Source: Acidobacteriota bacterium (GTDB lineage Bacteria > Acidobacteriota > Thermoanaerobaculia > Multivoradales > Multivoraceae). Taken from it: a stretch of 58,822 bases of DNA. Positions within the stretch are counted from its first letter, which is position 1; every line of letters starts with the position of its first letter. The DNA lies in the NCBI GenBank assembly GCA_028877275.1, contig JAPPFP010000013.1:1-58822 (forward strand). The letters run 5' to 3'. Below the pieces are notes generated by a model, which saw nothing but the letters and a program-made list of their open reading frames with translations, did no database searches and was not told the DNA's origin. Made by a program: the position numbers and the translations under genes. This document shows positions 49,885 to 57,761 of this stretch, piece after piece.

Positions 49885-52386
49885 ATGACCACTCTGAACG
49901 GCTCGGCTGCGTCGGCTCCGCCGCGCCTCCTGAACCGACTTCTCACCGCCGGACGCCGACTGGCCGTCGTCGCTCTCGCGCCCGCTCTAGCCGGCCTCTG
50001 CGTCCTGTTCGTGACGCTTCACTTCGCCGCCTGGCCGGCCCCCGGCCAGATGGCCTGGCTCGACTTCCTCGCGCTGCGCACGCCGGCCGACTTCGCCCTC
50101 GTACGGGCCACGTGGTGGGCCACCCTCGCGGCCGCGCTCGTGGCTGCGGCCGACGCGATCCTCGACGCCTTGGGACGCCTCATCGACCGCGGAACGATCG
50201 CACTCGGAGCCACGCTCCTCCGACGCCTGGGACGGCTCCTCCGTGCGCTCAGGCGAGCCGTCACGATCCGCTTCCTCATCGCCCTAGCGGCCGGCTTCGG
50301 AGCCTTCAGGTGGGCCGGCCAGGTCCGGCCCTTCCCCGCCATCGGCGAGGACCCGCTCCTCGACTTCATCCAGTACCACGATCCGGCCGTCCACGCCCTC
50401 CTCCGGGCCTGGCACCTGGCCGCCCCCGGCATCGTCGCCTTCGGGGGCGTCCTCCTCCTTTCCGGCTCGGTCCGGGTCTGGCTCGGCTCTCGAGAGGAGT
50501 CCCCGCGCCGAGGACGCGGCGTCCTCCCCGACTGGCCCGCCTCCACCCAGGACGAGGCGCCCTCCCTCGTCCTGGGCGAACTCCATCACCCGATCGAGGC
50601 CACGGAGGCCAGCCGGCCGCAGTGGCTCTCCATCCCCGAGCGCGGCCTCTACACCGGCCTCGCCATCTTCGGAGCCGTCGGCACCGGAAAGACCAGCGGA
50701 TGCATGCGGCCCTTCGCAGAGCAACTCTTCGCCTGGCAGGCGCACGACCCGCGAAAGCGAGCCGCCGGACTCGTCCTCGAGGTCAAGGGAGACTTCTGCC
50801 ACGACGTCCGGCAACTCCTCGCCGACAACGGACGCGAGCACGACTACGTCGAGATCGCGCTCGGCGGACGATGGCAGTGGAACCCCCTCGACTCCGACAT
50901 GGACAGCTACAGCCTCGCCTACTCGCTCGCCACGCTGCTGAACCAGCTCTTCGGACGAGGCAAGGAGCCCTTCTGGCAGCAGGCGTCCACCAACCTCATC
51001 AGGTGGATCATCGAACTCCACCGCGTCTTCCCCGATCCCTGGGTCACCCTCCGAGACGTCTACCGGCTCACCATCGACCCCGAGGCGTTCCAGGAGAAGA
51101 TCGACGAGGCGCGCAAGCTCTGCAGGCGGCCGGCCGCCGAGCCCCGGATCCGGATCCCCGCCGAGCACGACGGCCACCCCGAGCTCCAGGACCTCGATCT
51201 CGAACCCGACCGGCGCGGCGGCCTCGTCGCTCCCGCCAGCGCGGAGACGACGGAGCGCCTCGACCGGCTCGGCGTCCCCTGGGAATCCGTGGAGGCGCGC
51301 CCGGCGCCGCCGGACGAGCGCCTGGCCCGCCTGGAGGCCGTCAACCGCTGGTACCAGAACGACTGGCTGGCGCTCGACAAGAAGCTCCGCACCTCAATCG
51401 TCGAGTCCGTCTCCGTCTTCCTCTCCATCTTCGACCTGCCGGACATCGCCCGGCTCTTCGCGCCGCCGTCACCCCTCGATCCGGCGGCCCCGAAGCTCGA
51501 ACAGGACGCGGACGCAGCCCTGGGAACCGAAGATCCGTCCTCGACCCCTATGGGGAGCGATCCGAACACCCCCGAAACGGAGCCTTCAAGCGCGGACCGC
51601 GCCGAGCCGGGATCCGAAACGGACGGCCGCGTTGCCGGAGGCACCCTCAAGCCGCTACCGCCGCTCGCCGAGCTCATCGAGGGCGGCAAGGTCCTAGCCC
51701 TCAACATGCCCGCGGGCGCGAACCCCGCGCTCGCCCGAGCCATCGGCGTCATGCTGAAGAACGCCTGGCTACAGACCCTGCTGCGGCGGCCCGCCCAGAT
51801 GAAGCGCGAGCCCGGACGCTACTTCCGGCCGGCCGTCTTCCTCTGCGACGAGTACCAGAGCTTCGCCACCGTCGGCGAGGACGACCCCTCCGGAGACGAG
51901 AAGTCCTTCGCGCTCACCCGGCAGTGCAAGTGCATCCCCATCGTCGCCACGCAGTCCATCGCCTCGCTCCGATCCGTCCTCTCCGGAAACGACGCCTGGC
52001 GCACACTGCTCCAGACGCTCCGAACCCGCATTTTCCTCACCCTCAGCGACGACTCCAGCGCCGACCTCGCCTCCAACATGTGCGGCAAGGTCGCCCGGCT
52101 CTCGCCCTCCTACTCCTTCTCCGAGTCGAGCAAGCCGGCCTTCTCCCTCGTCGCCGCCCGAGCGGGCGGCGGCCAAGGCGGCAGCCTCGGAGCCAGCAAG
52201 ACCTACCGCGAGCAGCGGGAACCCATGTTCCACGCCCGGACCTTCACCCTGCTCCAGAACTACCAGGCCATCGCCCTGCCGTACGACGGCGCGAAATCAC
52301 TGCCGGCAACCAGGCTCTACCTCAAACCCCACTACCTCCCCCACGACCGCTCCTACTGGCGACAGCGAGACGCCGGCGAAATCTGA
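49885..52386 (+). CDS. virD4: VirD4/TraG-type coupling ATPase
   Basis: 833 residues from ATG 49885, which starts at the end of the repeat; the in-frame ATG at 49807 lies inside the repeat and is not used in the other copies. N-terminal membrane segments (LAGLCVLFVTLHFAAW and following), Walker A FGAVGTGKTSGCM (~261-272), Walker B PAVFLCDEYQSFATVGEDD (~650-668), ATQSIASL, and a disordered acidic insert (PSSTPMGSDPNTPETEPSSA). It recruits the DNA-protein substrate to the channel. Confidence 0.95.
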   Translation: MTTLNGSAASAPPRLLNRLLTAGRRLAVVALAPALAGLCVLFVTLHFAAWPAPGQMAWLDFLALRTPADFALVRATWWATLAAALVAAADAILDALGRLIDRGTIALGATLLRRLGRLLRALRRAVTIRFLIALAAGFGAFRWAGQVRPFPAIGEDPLLDFIQYHDPAVHALLRAWHLAAPGIVAFGGVLLLSGSVRVWLGSREESPRRGRGVLPDWPASTQDEAPSLVLGELHHPIEATEASRPQWLSIPERGLYTGLAIFGAVGTGKTSGCMRPFAEQLFAWQAHDPRKRAAGLVLEVKGDFCHDVRQLLADNGREHDYVEIALGGRWQWNPLDSDMDSYSLAYSLATLLNQLFGRGKEPFWQQASTNLIRWIIELHRVFPDPWVTLRDVYRLTIDPEAFQEKIDEARKLCRRPAAEPRIRIPAEHDGHPELQDLDLEPDRRGGLVAPASAETTERLDRLGVPWESVEARPAPPDERLARLEAVNRWYQNDWLALDKKLRTSIVESVSVFLSIFDLPDIARLFAPPSPLDPAAPKLEQDADAALGTEDPSSTPMGSDPNTPETEPSSADRAEPGSETDGRVAGGTLKPLPPLAELIEGGKVLALNMPAGANPALARAIGVMLKNAWLQTLLRRPAQMKREPGRYFRPAVFLCDEYQSFATVGEDDPSGDEKSFALTRQCKCIPIVATQSIASLRSVLSGNDAWRTLLQTLRTRIFLTLSDDSSADLASNMCGKVARLSPSYSFSESSKPAFSLVAARAGGGQGGSLGASKTYREQREPMFHARTFTLLQNYQAIALPYDGAKSLPATRLYLKPHYLPHDRSYWRQRDAGEI

Positions 52387-52443
52387 TTCCTTGTTGACAC
52401 CCCCGCAACCTCACTCCTTCACCTGTTTACACGACAACTTCCA

Positions 52444-53469
52444 ATGGCCGACTCCCTCGACTCCCTGAAGACCTTCCTGCCGGGGCTCGAGGAACTCCTC
52501 GACGACCCGGAGGTGACCGAGATCATGATCAACGGCCCGTACAACGCCTGGGCCGAGCGGGCCGGCAAGGGCCTCCAGCCGCTCGAAGTCCCGTTCCTCG
52601 ACGAAGGAGCGCTCCGGCGAGCCGCCATCAGCATCGCCAGGCCCCTCGGCCTCGACCCCAAGACCGATCCCGCGCTCGACGCCAGGCTCCCGGACGGCTC
52701 CCGCGTCGCCATCACCACGCCGCCAGCGGCGCCCGACGTCGCGATCACCATCCGGCGCTTCGGCAACAGGTCCTTCTCCGCCCAGGACCTCGTCGACAAC
52801 GGCAGCCTCACCCCGGCCATCCTCGAGGCCGCCACGGACGCCCTCGCAAACCGCCGGAACATCCTCGTTTCCGGAGGCACCGGCAGCGGCAAGACCACGC
52901 TGCTGAACGCGCTCATCGAGCTCCTCCCACACCACGAGCGCATCGTCTCCATCGAGGACACCCTGGAGCTGCGCATCGAACAGGCCAACACCGTCCGCTT
53001 CGAGGCCCGAGACCTCGGCGAGGGATCCCTCACCATCCGCGACCTGGTCAAGCACTCGCTCCGCCACCGACCCGATCACATCGTGGTCGGAGAAGTCCGT
53101 GGACAGGAAGCCGCCGACCTCCTCCAGGCCCTCAACACGGGCCACGGCGGCTCCCTCACCACCATCCACGCCAACAACGCACGCTCCGCCCTCTCGCGCC
53201 TCGCCAGCTGCGCCATGCAGGCCGGCGAACTCCCCTGGGAGGTCGTCTGCAGGAGCGTCGTCGACGGCATCTCCCTCATCCTCCACGTCACGCGCGTCCA
53301 GGGCCGCCGCTATGTCGAGGAGGCGATCGCCCTCCGGGGCTGGAACGCCGAGGACGAATCCTGGCTCATCGAACCCGGCGCCTCGCGGCCCGCGGCCGTC
53401 CCGGCCGCCGCGCCCTCCCCAACCGCGAAGCGGAAGCGGCCCACGAAACGGAAGGCCGCCTCCGCATGA
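52444..53469 (+). CDS. virB11: VirB11/TrbB-type secretion ATPase
   Basis: 341 residues. VTEIMINGP near the start, Walker A GGTGSGKTTLLNALIE (~142-157), SIEDTLELRI, RPDHIVVGEVRGQEAADLLQ and GHGGSLTTIHANNARSALSR are the Asp box, Walker B and His box of VirB11 ATPases. It acts as a cytoplasmic hexamer switching pilus assembly and DNA transfer. The last ~30 residues are Pro/Ala/Lys-rich. A 57-base gap to virD4 contains no ribosome site I can name. Confidence 0.95.
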   Translation: MADSLDSLKTFLPGLEELLDDPEVTEIMINGPYNAWAERAGKGLQPLEVPFLDEGALRRAAISIARPLGLDPKTDPALDARLPDGSRVAITTPPAAPDVAITIRRFGNRSFSAQDLVDNGSLTPAILEAATDALANRRNILVSGGTGSGKTTLLNALIELLPHHERIVSIEDTLELRIEQANTVRFEARDLGEGSLTIRDLVKHSLRHRPDHIVVGEVRGQEAADLLQALNTGHGGSLTTIHANNARSALSRLASCAMQAGELPWEVVCRSVVDGISLILHVTRVQGRRYVEEAIALRGWNAEDESWLIEPGASRPAAVPAAAPSPTAKRKRPTKRKAASA

Positions 53470-53657
53470 CCCTCAACCGCCAAAAGGACCCTCCCGTGAC
53501 ACAGGTCAAGACGTACACCACCTCCATCCGCTTCCCGGTCGAACTGCGGCCCCGCATCCACGCGGCGGCCGCCGCCGAAAGCCGCCGACCCACCGAATGG
53601 ATGCGTGAGGCTGTCCGAGACGCCCTCGCCAAGGCCGAGGCGCCGAAGGACGCGTAG
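53466..53657 (+). CDS. Ribbon-helix-helix DNA-binding protein
   Basis: 63 residues; ATGA overlap with virB11. KTYTTSIRFPVELRPRIHAA is the beta strand and first helix, ESRRPTEWMREAVRDALAKA the second helix. Such small proteins are common relaxosome accessories or operon repressors in conjugative elements. An internal GTG at 53496 gives a shorter protein that begins just before the strand. Confidence 0.75.
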   Translation: MTLNRQKDPPVTQVKTYTTSIRFPVELRPRIHAAAAAESRRPTEWMREAVRDALAKAEAPKDA

Positions 53658-53745
53658 ACCGTCTCCTTGAGCCTCGCCGCAGTCTTCGCCGGGCTCCACG
53701 CTCGGCTTCGTTTTCCCCGCGCTGCTGCCCGTGGCCGCTTGCGGC

Positions 53746-53808
53746 CATCAGCGCCGCCGCCATGATCTCGTCGCCGATCGCGCCGCCCCACTCCTCGAAG
53801 CCATCGTC
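53746..53808 (-). pseudogene. IstB C-terminal fragment
   Basis: On the minus strand DDGFEEWGGAIGDEIMAAAL matches the IstB block usually written GFEEWGE.LGDE.MAAALIDRL. This is exactly the part missing from the istB gene at 29775-30563, but it derives from another IS21 copy. Confidence 0.55.
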
Positions 53809-53851
53809 GCCTCCTGCTGGATCGTCTCGCTGGCGCCCGAGGTGATTTGAC

Positions 53852-53972
53852 ATGCGCCCAGGCAAGAACAGAAAGAGACTCAAGATCAAGAAGGGCGACG
53901 AGGTCCTGGTCATCGCGGGCCGCAACCGCGGAACGCGCAGCCGGGTACTGCGGGTGCTCCCGGGTTCGCCAC
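53852..53972 (+). pseudogene. Fragment resembling ribosomal protein L24 (KOW motif)
   Basis: MRPGKNRKRLKIKKGDEVLV followed by IAGRNRGTRSRVLRVLPG fits the start of L24 (KIKKGD.V.VIAGKDKG..G.VL.V.P). Similarity stops after ~40 residues, where the frame becomes Pro/Arg-rich. A housekeeping ribosomal gene fragment in a mobile region is unexpected; a KOW-domain regulator is the alternative. Confidence 0.45.
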
Positions 53973-54090
53973 CACCAGATCGACCGGCGCCGGAAAGACT
54001 GGCTCGCGACCGAAGCGGACCTCCGCGGGTACCCGCACAGCCAGCTCGTTGGCCTGCACATCTACTTCTTCCTGGCCACGCTGCGCGATG

Positions 54091-54171
54091 CGGCGCTTGA
54101 CCGTCTCCGTCCTTCAGGCGGCCATCCCGAAGGTCCTCTGTAAGTACGATCCGGTCATGTTCTTCGATCAT
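54091..54171 (-). pseudogene. DUF4926 N-terminal fragment
   Basis: MIEEHDRIVLTEDLRDGRLK and DGDGQAP match the beginning of DUF4926 proteins, then similarity ends. It starts 10 bases after the stop of a DUF6883 fragment, the usual order of that gene pair. Confidence 0.5.
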
Positions 54172-54180
54172 TTCGTCTCC

Positions 54181-54337
54181 TCAGCGGATAGGCGGTAACG
54201 AGGCGCGGAGCACCTCGTTCGCGGTCAAAGATCCAGACGGTCCGCACTCGGGGATTGCGACCGCTTGGGGTCTCGATAGGGCCGTCCACGCTGTACCTCG
54301 TTCCGTAGTGCGACCCTGACACCTCTGTGACCTCGCC
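54181..54337 (-). pseudogene. DUF6883 C-terminal fragment
   Basis: The frame reads GSHYGTRYSVDGPIETPSGR, NPRVRTVWIFDR and PRLVTAYPL before TGA, the conserved end of DUF6883 proteins (YG..Y.VDGPL.TPDGR...VRTVW....G...PRLVTAYP). The N-terminal half is missing, replaced by ardC-like sequence on the other strand. Confidence 0.6.
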
Positions 54338-54360
54338 GACGTTCCCGCGCTCGCGCAGCG

Positions 54361-54666
54361 CGCGAGGCGGAAGCCCGACGCCAGCGAGACCTCGTCGCCG
54401 CCTTGCGCGAGCACGAGGCCGTGGTCAAGGCCGGCAGGTACGAGGCCGCCTTTCGCCTGGAGGACCAGGTCATCGAACCCGCCAACCAACGGGGCGAGAT
54501 AAAGGACCAGGAAGCCAAGGACCGTTACGAGGCCGTCCGGAGCCTGCGCAGGAAGCGCTCGTTCGATGCGGCCGAGAACGGCCGACCGATCACCAACGAG
54601 GACATCAACCGCGCCGTCGACGAGCGGACCTACGACCACGATCGCGACTACGGCCCGAGCAGGTAG
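54361..54666 (+). pseudogene. ArdC C-terminal fragment
   Basis: LREHEAVVKAGRYEAAFRLE, DQVIEPANQ, DQEAKDRYEAVRSLR and ITNEDINRAVDERTYDHDRD align with the last ~95 residues of the intact ArdC at 36564-38567. Only this tail is present, without zincin or ssDNA-binding domains. It points to a second, related element whose transfer operon head once lay here. Confidence 0.75.
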
Positions 54667-55048
54667 GGAGACGCCGGATGGTCAGCCTCGAAGAGCCAGT
54701 CGGCAACCGCCACGATCAGGCCGCCGAACACGCAGGCGAGGACGCAGAACCGTGAGCAGTGCGCAGCCGGCGCGGTTGAGCGCCGTGTGCATGCGCCTCG
54801 AGCTGCGGCTCACGCGACGCATTTGCGGCCTCAGGCCAGCGCAACGGTCGCGTTCACCGCGTCACGCTGCTACGTCTGCTCGCCTGATTCCGGGTTCTGC
54901 CGGATCTCAGGCGGCCGTGAGGCCGCTCGCTCTGTGGGGCCATGAAGGTGTGTGATCGGTCGATCTCCCCGGAGGGGTCACGGGCCGATTCAGGGGGCGG
55001 AAAGTCGCCGTTCCCAGGGGTTCATGCCCCCAGGAACGGCAAGCTCTC
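54667..55048. other. Gene-free stretch
   Basis: A 25-codon frame at 54678-54755 (MVSLEEPVGNRHDQAAEHAG) follows the ardC fragment but is too short to call. Around 55000-55045 GCCGTTCCCAGGGG and CCCCCAGGAACGGC pair as a strong hairpin (about 55006-55041), a likely bidirectional terminator for the leader-cassette operon arriving on the minus strand. Confidence 0.5.
55006..55041 (-). terminator. Hairpin downstream of leader cassette C
   Basis: GCCGTTCCCAGGGG pairs with CCCCCAGGAACGGC across a short TTCATG loop, giving a 13-14-bp GC-rich stem. It lies just beyond the stop codon of the minus-strand membrane gene (55049). Bases beyond the stem in the minus direction include only a short T-rich stretch, so termination efficiency is uncertain. 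Confidence 0.6.
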
Positions 55049-55276
55049 TTACCGACGAGACCAGTTAGCGAGAGCCTGGCGCCACCAGTAAACGGCCAGC
55101 ACTATCAACAGCGCGCCCACCGTCCCTAGCGTTACCAGCGTACCGGTTGACATGGAGCCGCCACGGAAAACCACGGCCCCCCCTGAAAACAGCGCGCCTC
55201 CAAGCAGCGCACTTCCAAGCAGCGCCGGAATCGCGAACCCGACGGCCCTAATGGCCAAAGGCCTTACAGGCTTCAT
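55049..55276 (-). CDS. Membrane protein coupled to leader cassette C
   Basis: 75 residues from ATG 55276, overlapping the end of the secreted protein gene by 29 bases, so translation is probably coupled. Two hydrophobic segments (VGFAIPALLGSALLGGALFS and LVTLGTVGALLIVLAVYWW) with a basic end. By position it is the counterpart of the partners of cassettes A and B, but the sequences are unrelated. Confidence 0.65.
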   Translation of the reverse strand: MKPVRPLAIRAVGFAIPALLGSALLGGALFSGGAVVFRGGSMSTGTLVTLGTVGALLIVLAVYWWRQALANWSRR

Positions 55277-55778
55277 CCATCGCCTTTTCTAGAAGTGTGG
55301 TTGACGCGAGAGCAGCAATCGCCGCGGCAGCAATCTTGTTCTTCTCGTCGTCATCCGACGTGGCGTACTTGTAGATCACGGCCGCGGCCGCGAGCACGTA
55401 CACCGCAGCTTTCGCCAGTGACACGCCTCCTGGCGGTTCTGCGTGCCACTTCCGGCAAACCTCCGAAGCGTGCTCCCCGTACTTCTCCGCAGCGGCCTTC
55501 ATCAGCTTCTTCACCGCCTTGTTGACAGCCTCGTTCACTTCCTCGTGATTGATCGGCGCTGGACCTAGGCTGGCACCGCCAAGGACACCCCAGGACGCCG
55601 GAAGCGTGCCCCCGATGGTGATGACCTTCCGCACAGTAGGCACGTGCTTCTCGACAACGGTAACGACATCCGTGAACGTCGGCTTGTCGTCTTCGGCTCC
55701 TGCCATCGTCGGCGCGCCTCCGATCAGCAACGCGAAGAATAGCACGCTGAGCAGCGCGCCCCGTAGAGCTTCCCTCAT
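55248..55778 (-). CDS. Leader-cassette secreted protein C
   Basis: 176 residues from ATG 55778, aligned with the start of cassette A and carrying GGAGG 8 bases upstream. Signal peptide MREALRGALLSVLFFALLIG...MAGA is nearly identical to that of protein B. The mature part is alanine-rich and helical (EEVNEAVNKAVKKLMKAAAE, VSLAKAAVYVLAAAAVIYKY, KIAAAAIAALASTTLLEKAM) with two cysteines. It has no similarity to A or B beyond the leader. Function unknown; a pore-forming or structural secreted protein is possible. Confidence 0.7.
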   Translation of the reverse strand: MREALRGALLSVLFFALLIGGAPTMAGAEDDKPTFTDVVTVVEKHVPTVRKVITIGGTLPASWGVLGGASLGPAPINHEEVNEAVNKAVKKLMKAAAEKYGEHASEVCRKWHAEPPGGVSLAKAAVYVLAAAAVIYKYATSDDDEKNKIAAAAIAALASTTLLEKAMDEACKAFGH

Positions 55779-56016
55779 TTCCGTAGCCTCCAATGTGGGT
55801 GCTACGGCCCGTCGGCAAGCGGCTCATCCGCGACGACTCGGCCGTAGGCTGGAATAGACGACTACGACCATAGCAGAAAGGAGAGCAGTGTGAAACAGCG
55901 GAAATCTGTTACGCTGTTTCACACTGGCCCGCCACGGCCCCGCCACCTGTTCGGCGTAGGGTTGGAATAGACACCCCCTCAAGCGAGGACACCGTTGCGT
56001 CTCTCCGTGGCGGGCC
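55779..56016 (-). promoter_or_regulatory. Conserved upstream region of leader cassette C, with two perfect inverted repeats
   Basis: Holds 17-mers CGTAGGCTGGAATAGAC (55843-55859) and a variant (55955-55972), a perfect 15-bp inverted repeat CAGTGTGAAACAGCG / CGCTGTTTCACACTG (55886-55926) and a perfect 12-bp inverted repeat GGCCCGCCACGG / CCGTGGCGGGCC (55926-55937, 56005-56016). On the minus strand TTTCAC and TATGGT lie 17 bases apart, a weak promoter candidate. Similarity to cassette A covers nearly the whole block and ends at ~56012. Confidence 0.6.
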
Positions 56017-56047
56017 GTCATCGCCTCGCCGCTTGCGGAGGTAACGC

Positions 56048-56195
56048 CAGGAGGACGGCCGCATCCGCTTCTGGGGCAGAATCAGCCTCTCCGGCGAGGC
56101 CGCCGACCGCATTCTTCGCGTCATCACCCTGGAGGACGGTGAGACCATTCCACAACGCGTTTCTCGATCGCTGCGACCGCCAGGACGAGCAATGA
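56048..56195 (+). pseudogene. DUF4258-like toxin gene, truncated and frameshifted
   Basis: EDGRIRFWGRISLSGEAADR, ILRVITLEDGETI, then after one extra C, HNAFLDRCDRQDEQ and TGA. IRFWG...LRVVTL.DG.T.HNAF.DR is the DUF4258-type pattern of small toxin-like proteins. The N-terminus is cut at the border of the cassette C upstream region. The stop overlaps the next gene (ATGA). Confidence 0.6.
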
Positions 56196-56408
56196 AGATG
56201 CACTACTATCCCGACACGGACAGCCTCTACGTGGAGTTCAAGCGCGAACCGAGCGTAGAAACCCGGGAGGTCGCTGACGGCCTCAACATGGATCTCGACG
56301 CTCAGGGCAACGTCGTCGGCTTCGACATCGACCACGCCCGCCGAACGGCTCGAACTGGCCACCCTGGAGACTCAAGAGCTACCTGTAAGGGCGTACAAGG
56401 CCGGCTGA
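56192..56408 (+). pseudogene. DUF2283 protein, frameshifted near the end
   Basis: MKMHYYPDTDSLYVEFKREP, VETREVADGLNMDLDAQGNV and VGFDIDHA are the standard DUF2283 blocks. The expected end (ERLELATLETQELPVRAYKA) is present in the next frame after one extra C near 56340 and reaches a TGA at 56406. DUF2283 genes often follow DUF4258 genes as the antitoxin-like partner, as here. Confidence 0.7.
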
Positions 56409-56446
56409 CTTGCCTGCCTGCCCACTGAGCTTGGCGGTGCCTTAAG

Positions 56447-56710
56447 ATGGATACCGTAGCCGAAATCCGAATCGGTCTCGATCGGGAAGTGATCGCCATC
56501 CCGTACAGACCCGAGAAGCACGTTGATGGCGAGACGTTCCCATACCGGTCGCTGCTGGAAGAACCCTCCGCGATCAACGACATCCCCGAGCTTCAGGGAG
56601 AGCTGCATCTGAAGCGCTTCGTTGCAGCCGTCAACGCGCCTGGCGGCACCTTTGAGACGTTCCGAGTCCAGCCCGGTCTCTGTCGGAAGAACGGGCGCTG
56701 GCGGCCGTGA
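56447..56710 (+). CDS. Conserved hypothetical protein, first of a coupled pair
   Basis: 87 residues. AEIRIGLDREVIAIPYRPEK, HVDGETFPYRSLLEE and ELHLKRFVAAVNAPGGTFET look like a compact alpha/beta domain conserved in accessory regions, but I cannot name it. Its stop codon is directly followed by the GTG of the next gene, so the two are one operon. Confidence 0.6.
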   Translation: MDTVAEIRIGLDREVIAIPYRPEKHVDGETFPYRSLLEEPSAINDIPELQGELHLKRFVAAVNAPGGTFETFRVQPGLCRKNGRWRP

Positions 56711-57010
56711 GTGAGTGTGGGTCTGTTGTTTCGAGACCGCCGGCTGTTCCGCGAGTACAGCAACTACGTCGCTCTCGCCGGGAACTTCCTGCAGTATCTG
56801 GCGCAAGCAGCGGTCCCGCTAGAGCTAGACACGGTGCCGCTGCTAGACCTCCAACAGGCTCGTCTGAAAGACGAGGCGCTCGACGGCTGGGTCTGCGATC
56901 TGTACGTATCGGCTCAGGGCTCAAGCGAGCTTGCCGCCCGCACTCGACTGGGTACGGTGCTGGATAGCCTCGCCGGGTTCCTCCGAACCGGTCTCACCAA
57001 ACCCGACTGA
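56711..57010 (+). CDS. Conserved hypothetical protein, second of a coupled pair
   Basis: 99 residues from GTG 56711, with no gap to the previous stop. It is helical (LFREYSNYVALAGNFLQYLA, DLQQARLKDEALDGWVCDLY) and without a recognisable motif. The tight coupling of two small soluble proteins beside toxin-antitoxin debris suggests a further two-gene module. Confidence 0.6.
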   Translation: MSVGLLFRDRRLFREYSNYVALAGNFLQYLAQAAVPLELDTVPLLDLQQARLKDEALDGWVCDLYVSAQGSSELAARTRLGTVLDSLAGFLRTGLTKPD

Positions 57011-57426
57011 CGGCGTAAAGCGTCAACGTCCTGTCCGGCACAGAGAGGGCGAAGCCGGCCGCTCTCGCCGACAAAACGGGCTTCCGAGGGGTGCTACCGG
57101 AGCCGTCTTCACCGGCCAGGAGCGTCGCTCCAGGGCCACCCGCGCCGGGCCTGCCGATTTAGCTCAGCTAGCTAGCCGGACTTGTCGCTGTCCCGAGCGC
57201 GCCGCCACCAGAACCTCGCGACCGCGCCGTGCGCCGGATCTTCGGCGAGATCGTCAGTAAGGGGAACCGCGCCACCGGCGGGCGTTCGCGGTTCTGTTGA
57301 GAGGTCGTTTCAGTCGCCTGACTGCGGCGTCTTCGAACGTCTTGGCCTGCCACTCGTCGAGGCCGGACTCCAGAACCCGGAAGCGATACCGGGACGCCCG
57401 CCTGAGCGCGCCTGAGGATCGCGCCG
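57011..57426. other. Gene-free stretch with tRNA fragment
   Basis: No supported protein. It contains a 5' tRNA-Thr-like fragment at 57153-57187. The remainder has only low-complexity Arg/Pro frames. Confidence 0.45.
57153..57187 (+). tRNA. 5' half of tRNA-Thr (fragment)
   Basis: GCCGATTTAGCTCAGCTAG matches the acceptor strand and D-arm of threonine tRNAs, and CCGGACTTGT matches the 5' anticodon stem up to the anticodon TGT. About four bases of the D-arm (GAGC region) are missing and nothing after the anticodon fits a tRNA. This looks like a pseudo-tRNA half left by integration or excision within the anticodon loop. Confidence 0.45.
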
Positions 57427-57687
57427 TTACTGCGCGGATTCGCCCTGGCGCAGCACGAGCGGCGGCGCGTCGACGCCCAGCGAGTCCACGAGTCCCAAGT
57501 GTTGCGCGAGCCGGTCGGCAACTTCAAGCTTGGTGATCCCGACGTAGGCCGCGCCATCGGCGAAGATGACGCGGTAGACGGACCATCCGCCCCGCTCGCC
57601 CGGCAGCGCCGGCGCGGTGGGCGGCGGATAGCCCGGTCGCGTCAACTTCCCGGCGAGCCTGAGCGCGACGTTCCGCCGCTGTCGCAT
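57427..57687 (-). CDS. GIY-YIG nuclease-like protein
   Basis: 86 residues from ATG 57687. GGWSVYRVIFADGAAYVGIT followed by KLEVADRLAQHLG contains the GIY-YIG pair (here VYR...YVG), the following basic/helix region and the conserved H. Full GIY-YIG domains run to about 90 residues with a catalytic Glu near the end, which I do not see clearly, so activity is uncertain. Confidence 0.55.
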   Translation of the reverse strand: MRQRRNVALRLAGKLTRPGYPPPTAPALPGERGGWSVYRVIFADGAAYVGITKLEVADRLAQHLGLVDSLGVDAPPLVLRQGESAQ

Positions 57688-57761
57688 GGAGCGCCGCGAG
57701 CCACCGGGATTTGCCGGTGAGATGGTTGCCTGAGGCACCTGCCGACAACCACACGCTCGGA

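Larger units (their letters stand above)
53658..54360. other. Mosaic of gene fragments downstream of the transfer operon
   Basis: No intact gene. In order it holds an istB C-terminal fragment (minus), an L24-like KOW fragment (plus), an unassigned fragment in a different frame (~53968-54142, with YPHSQLVGLHIYFFLATLRD), a DUF4926 N-terminal fragment and a DUF6883 C-terminal fragment (both minus). This marks the right edge of the intact element. Confidence 0.6.
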
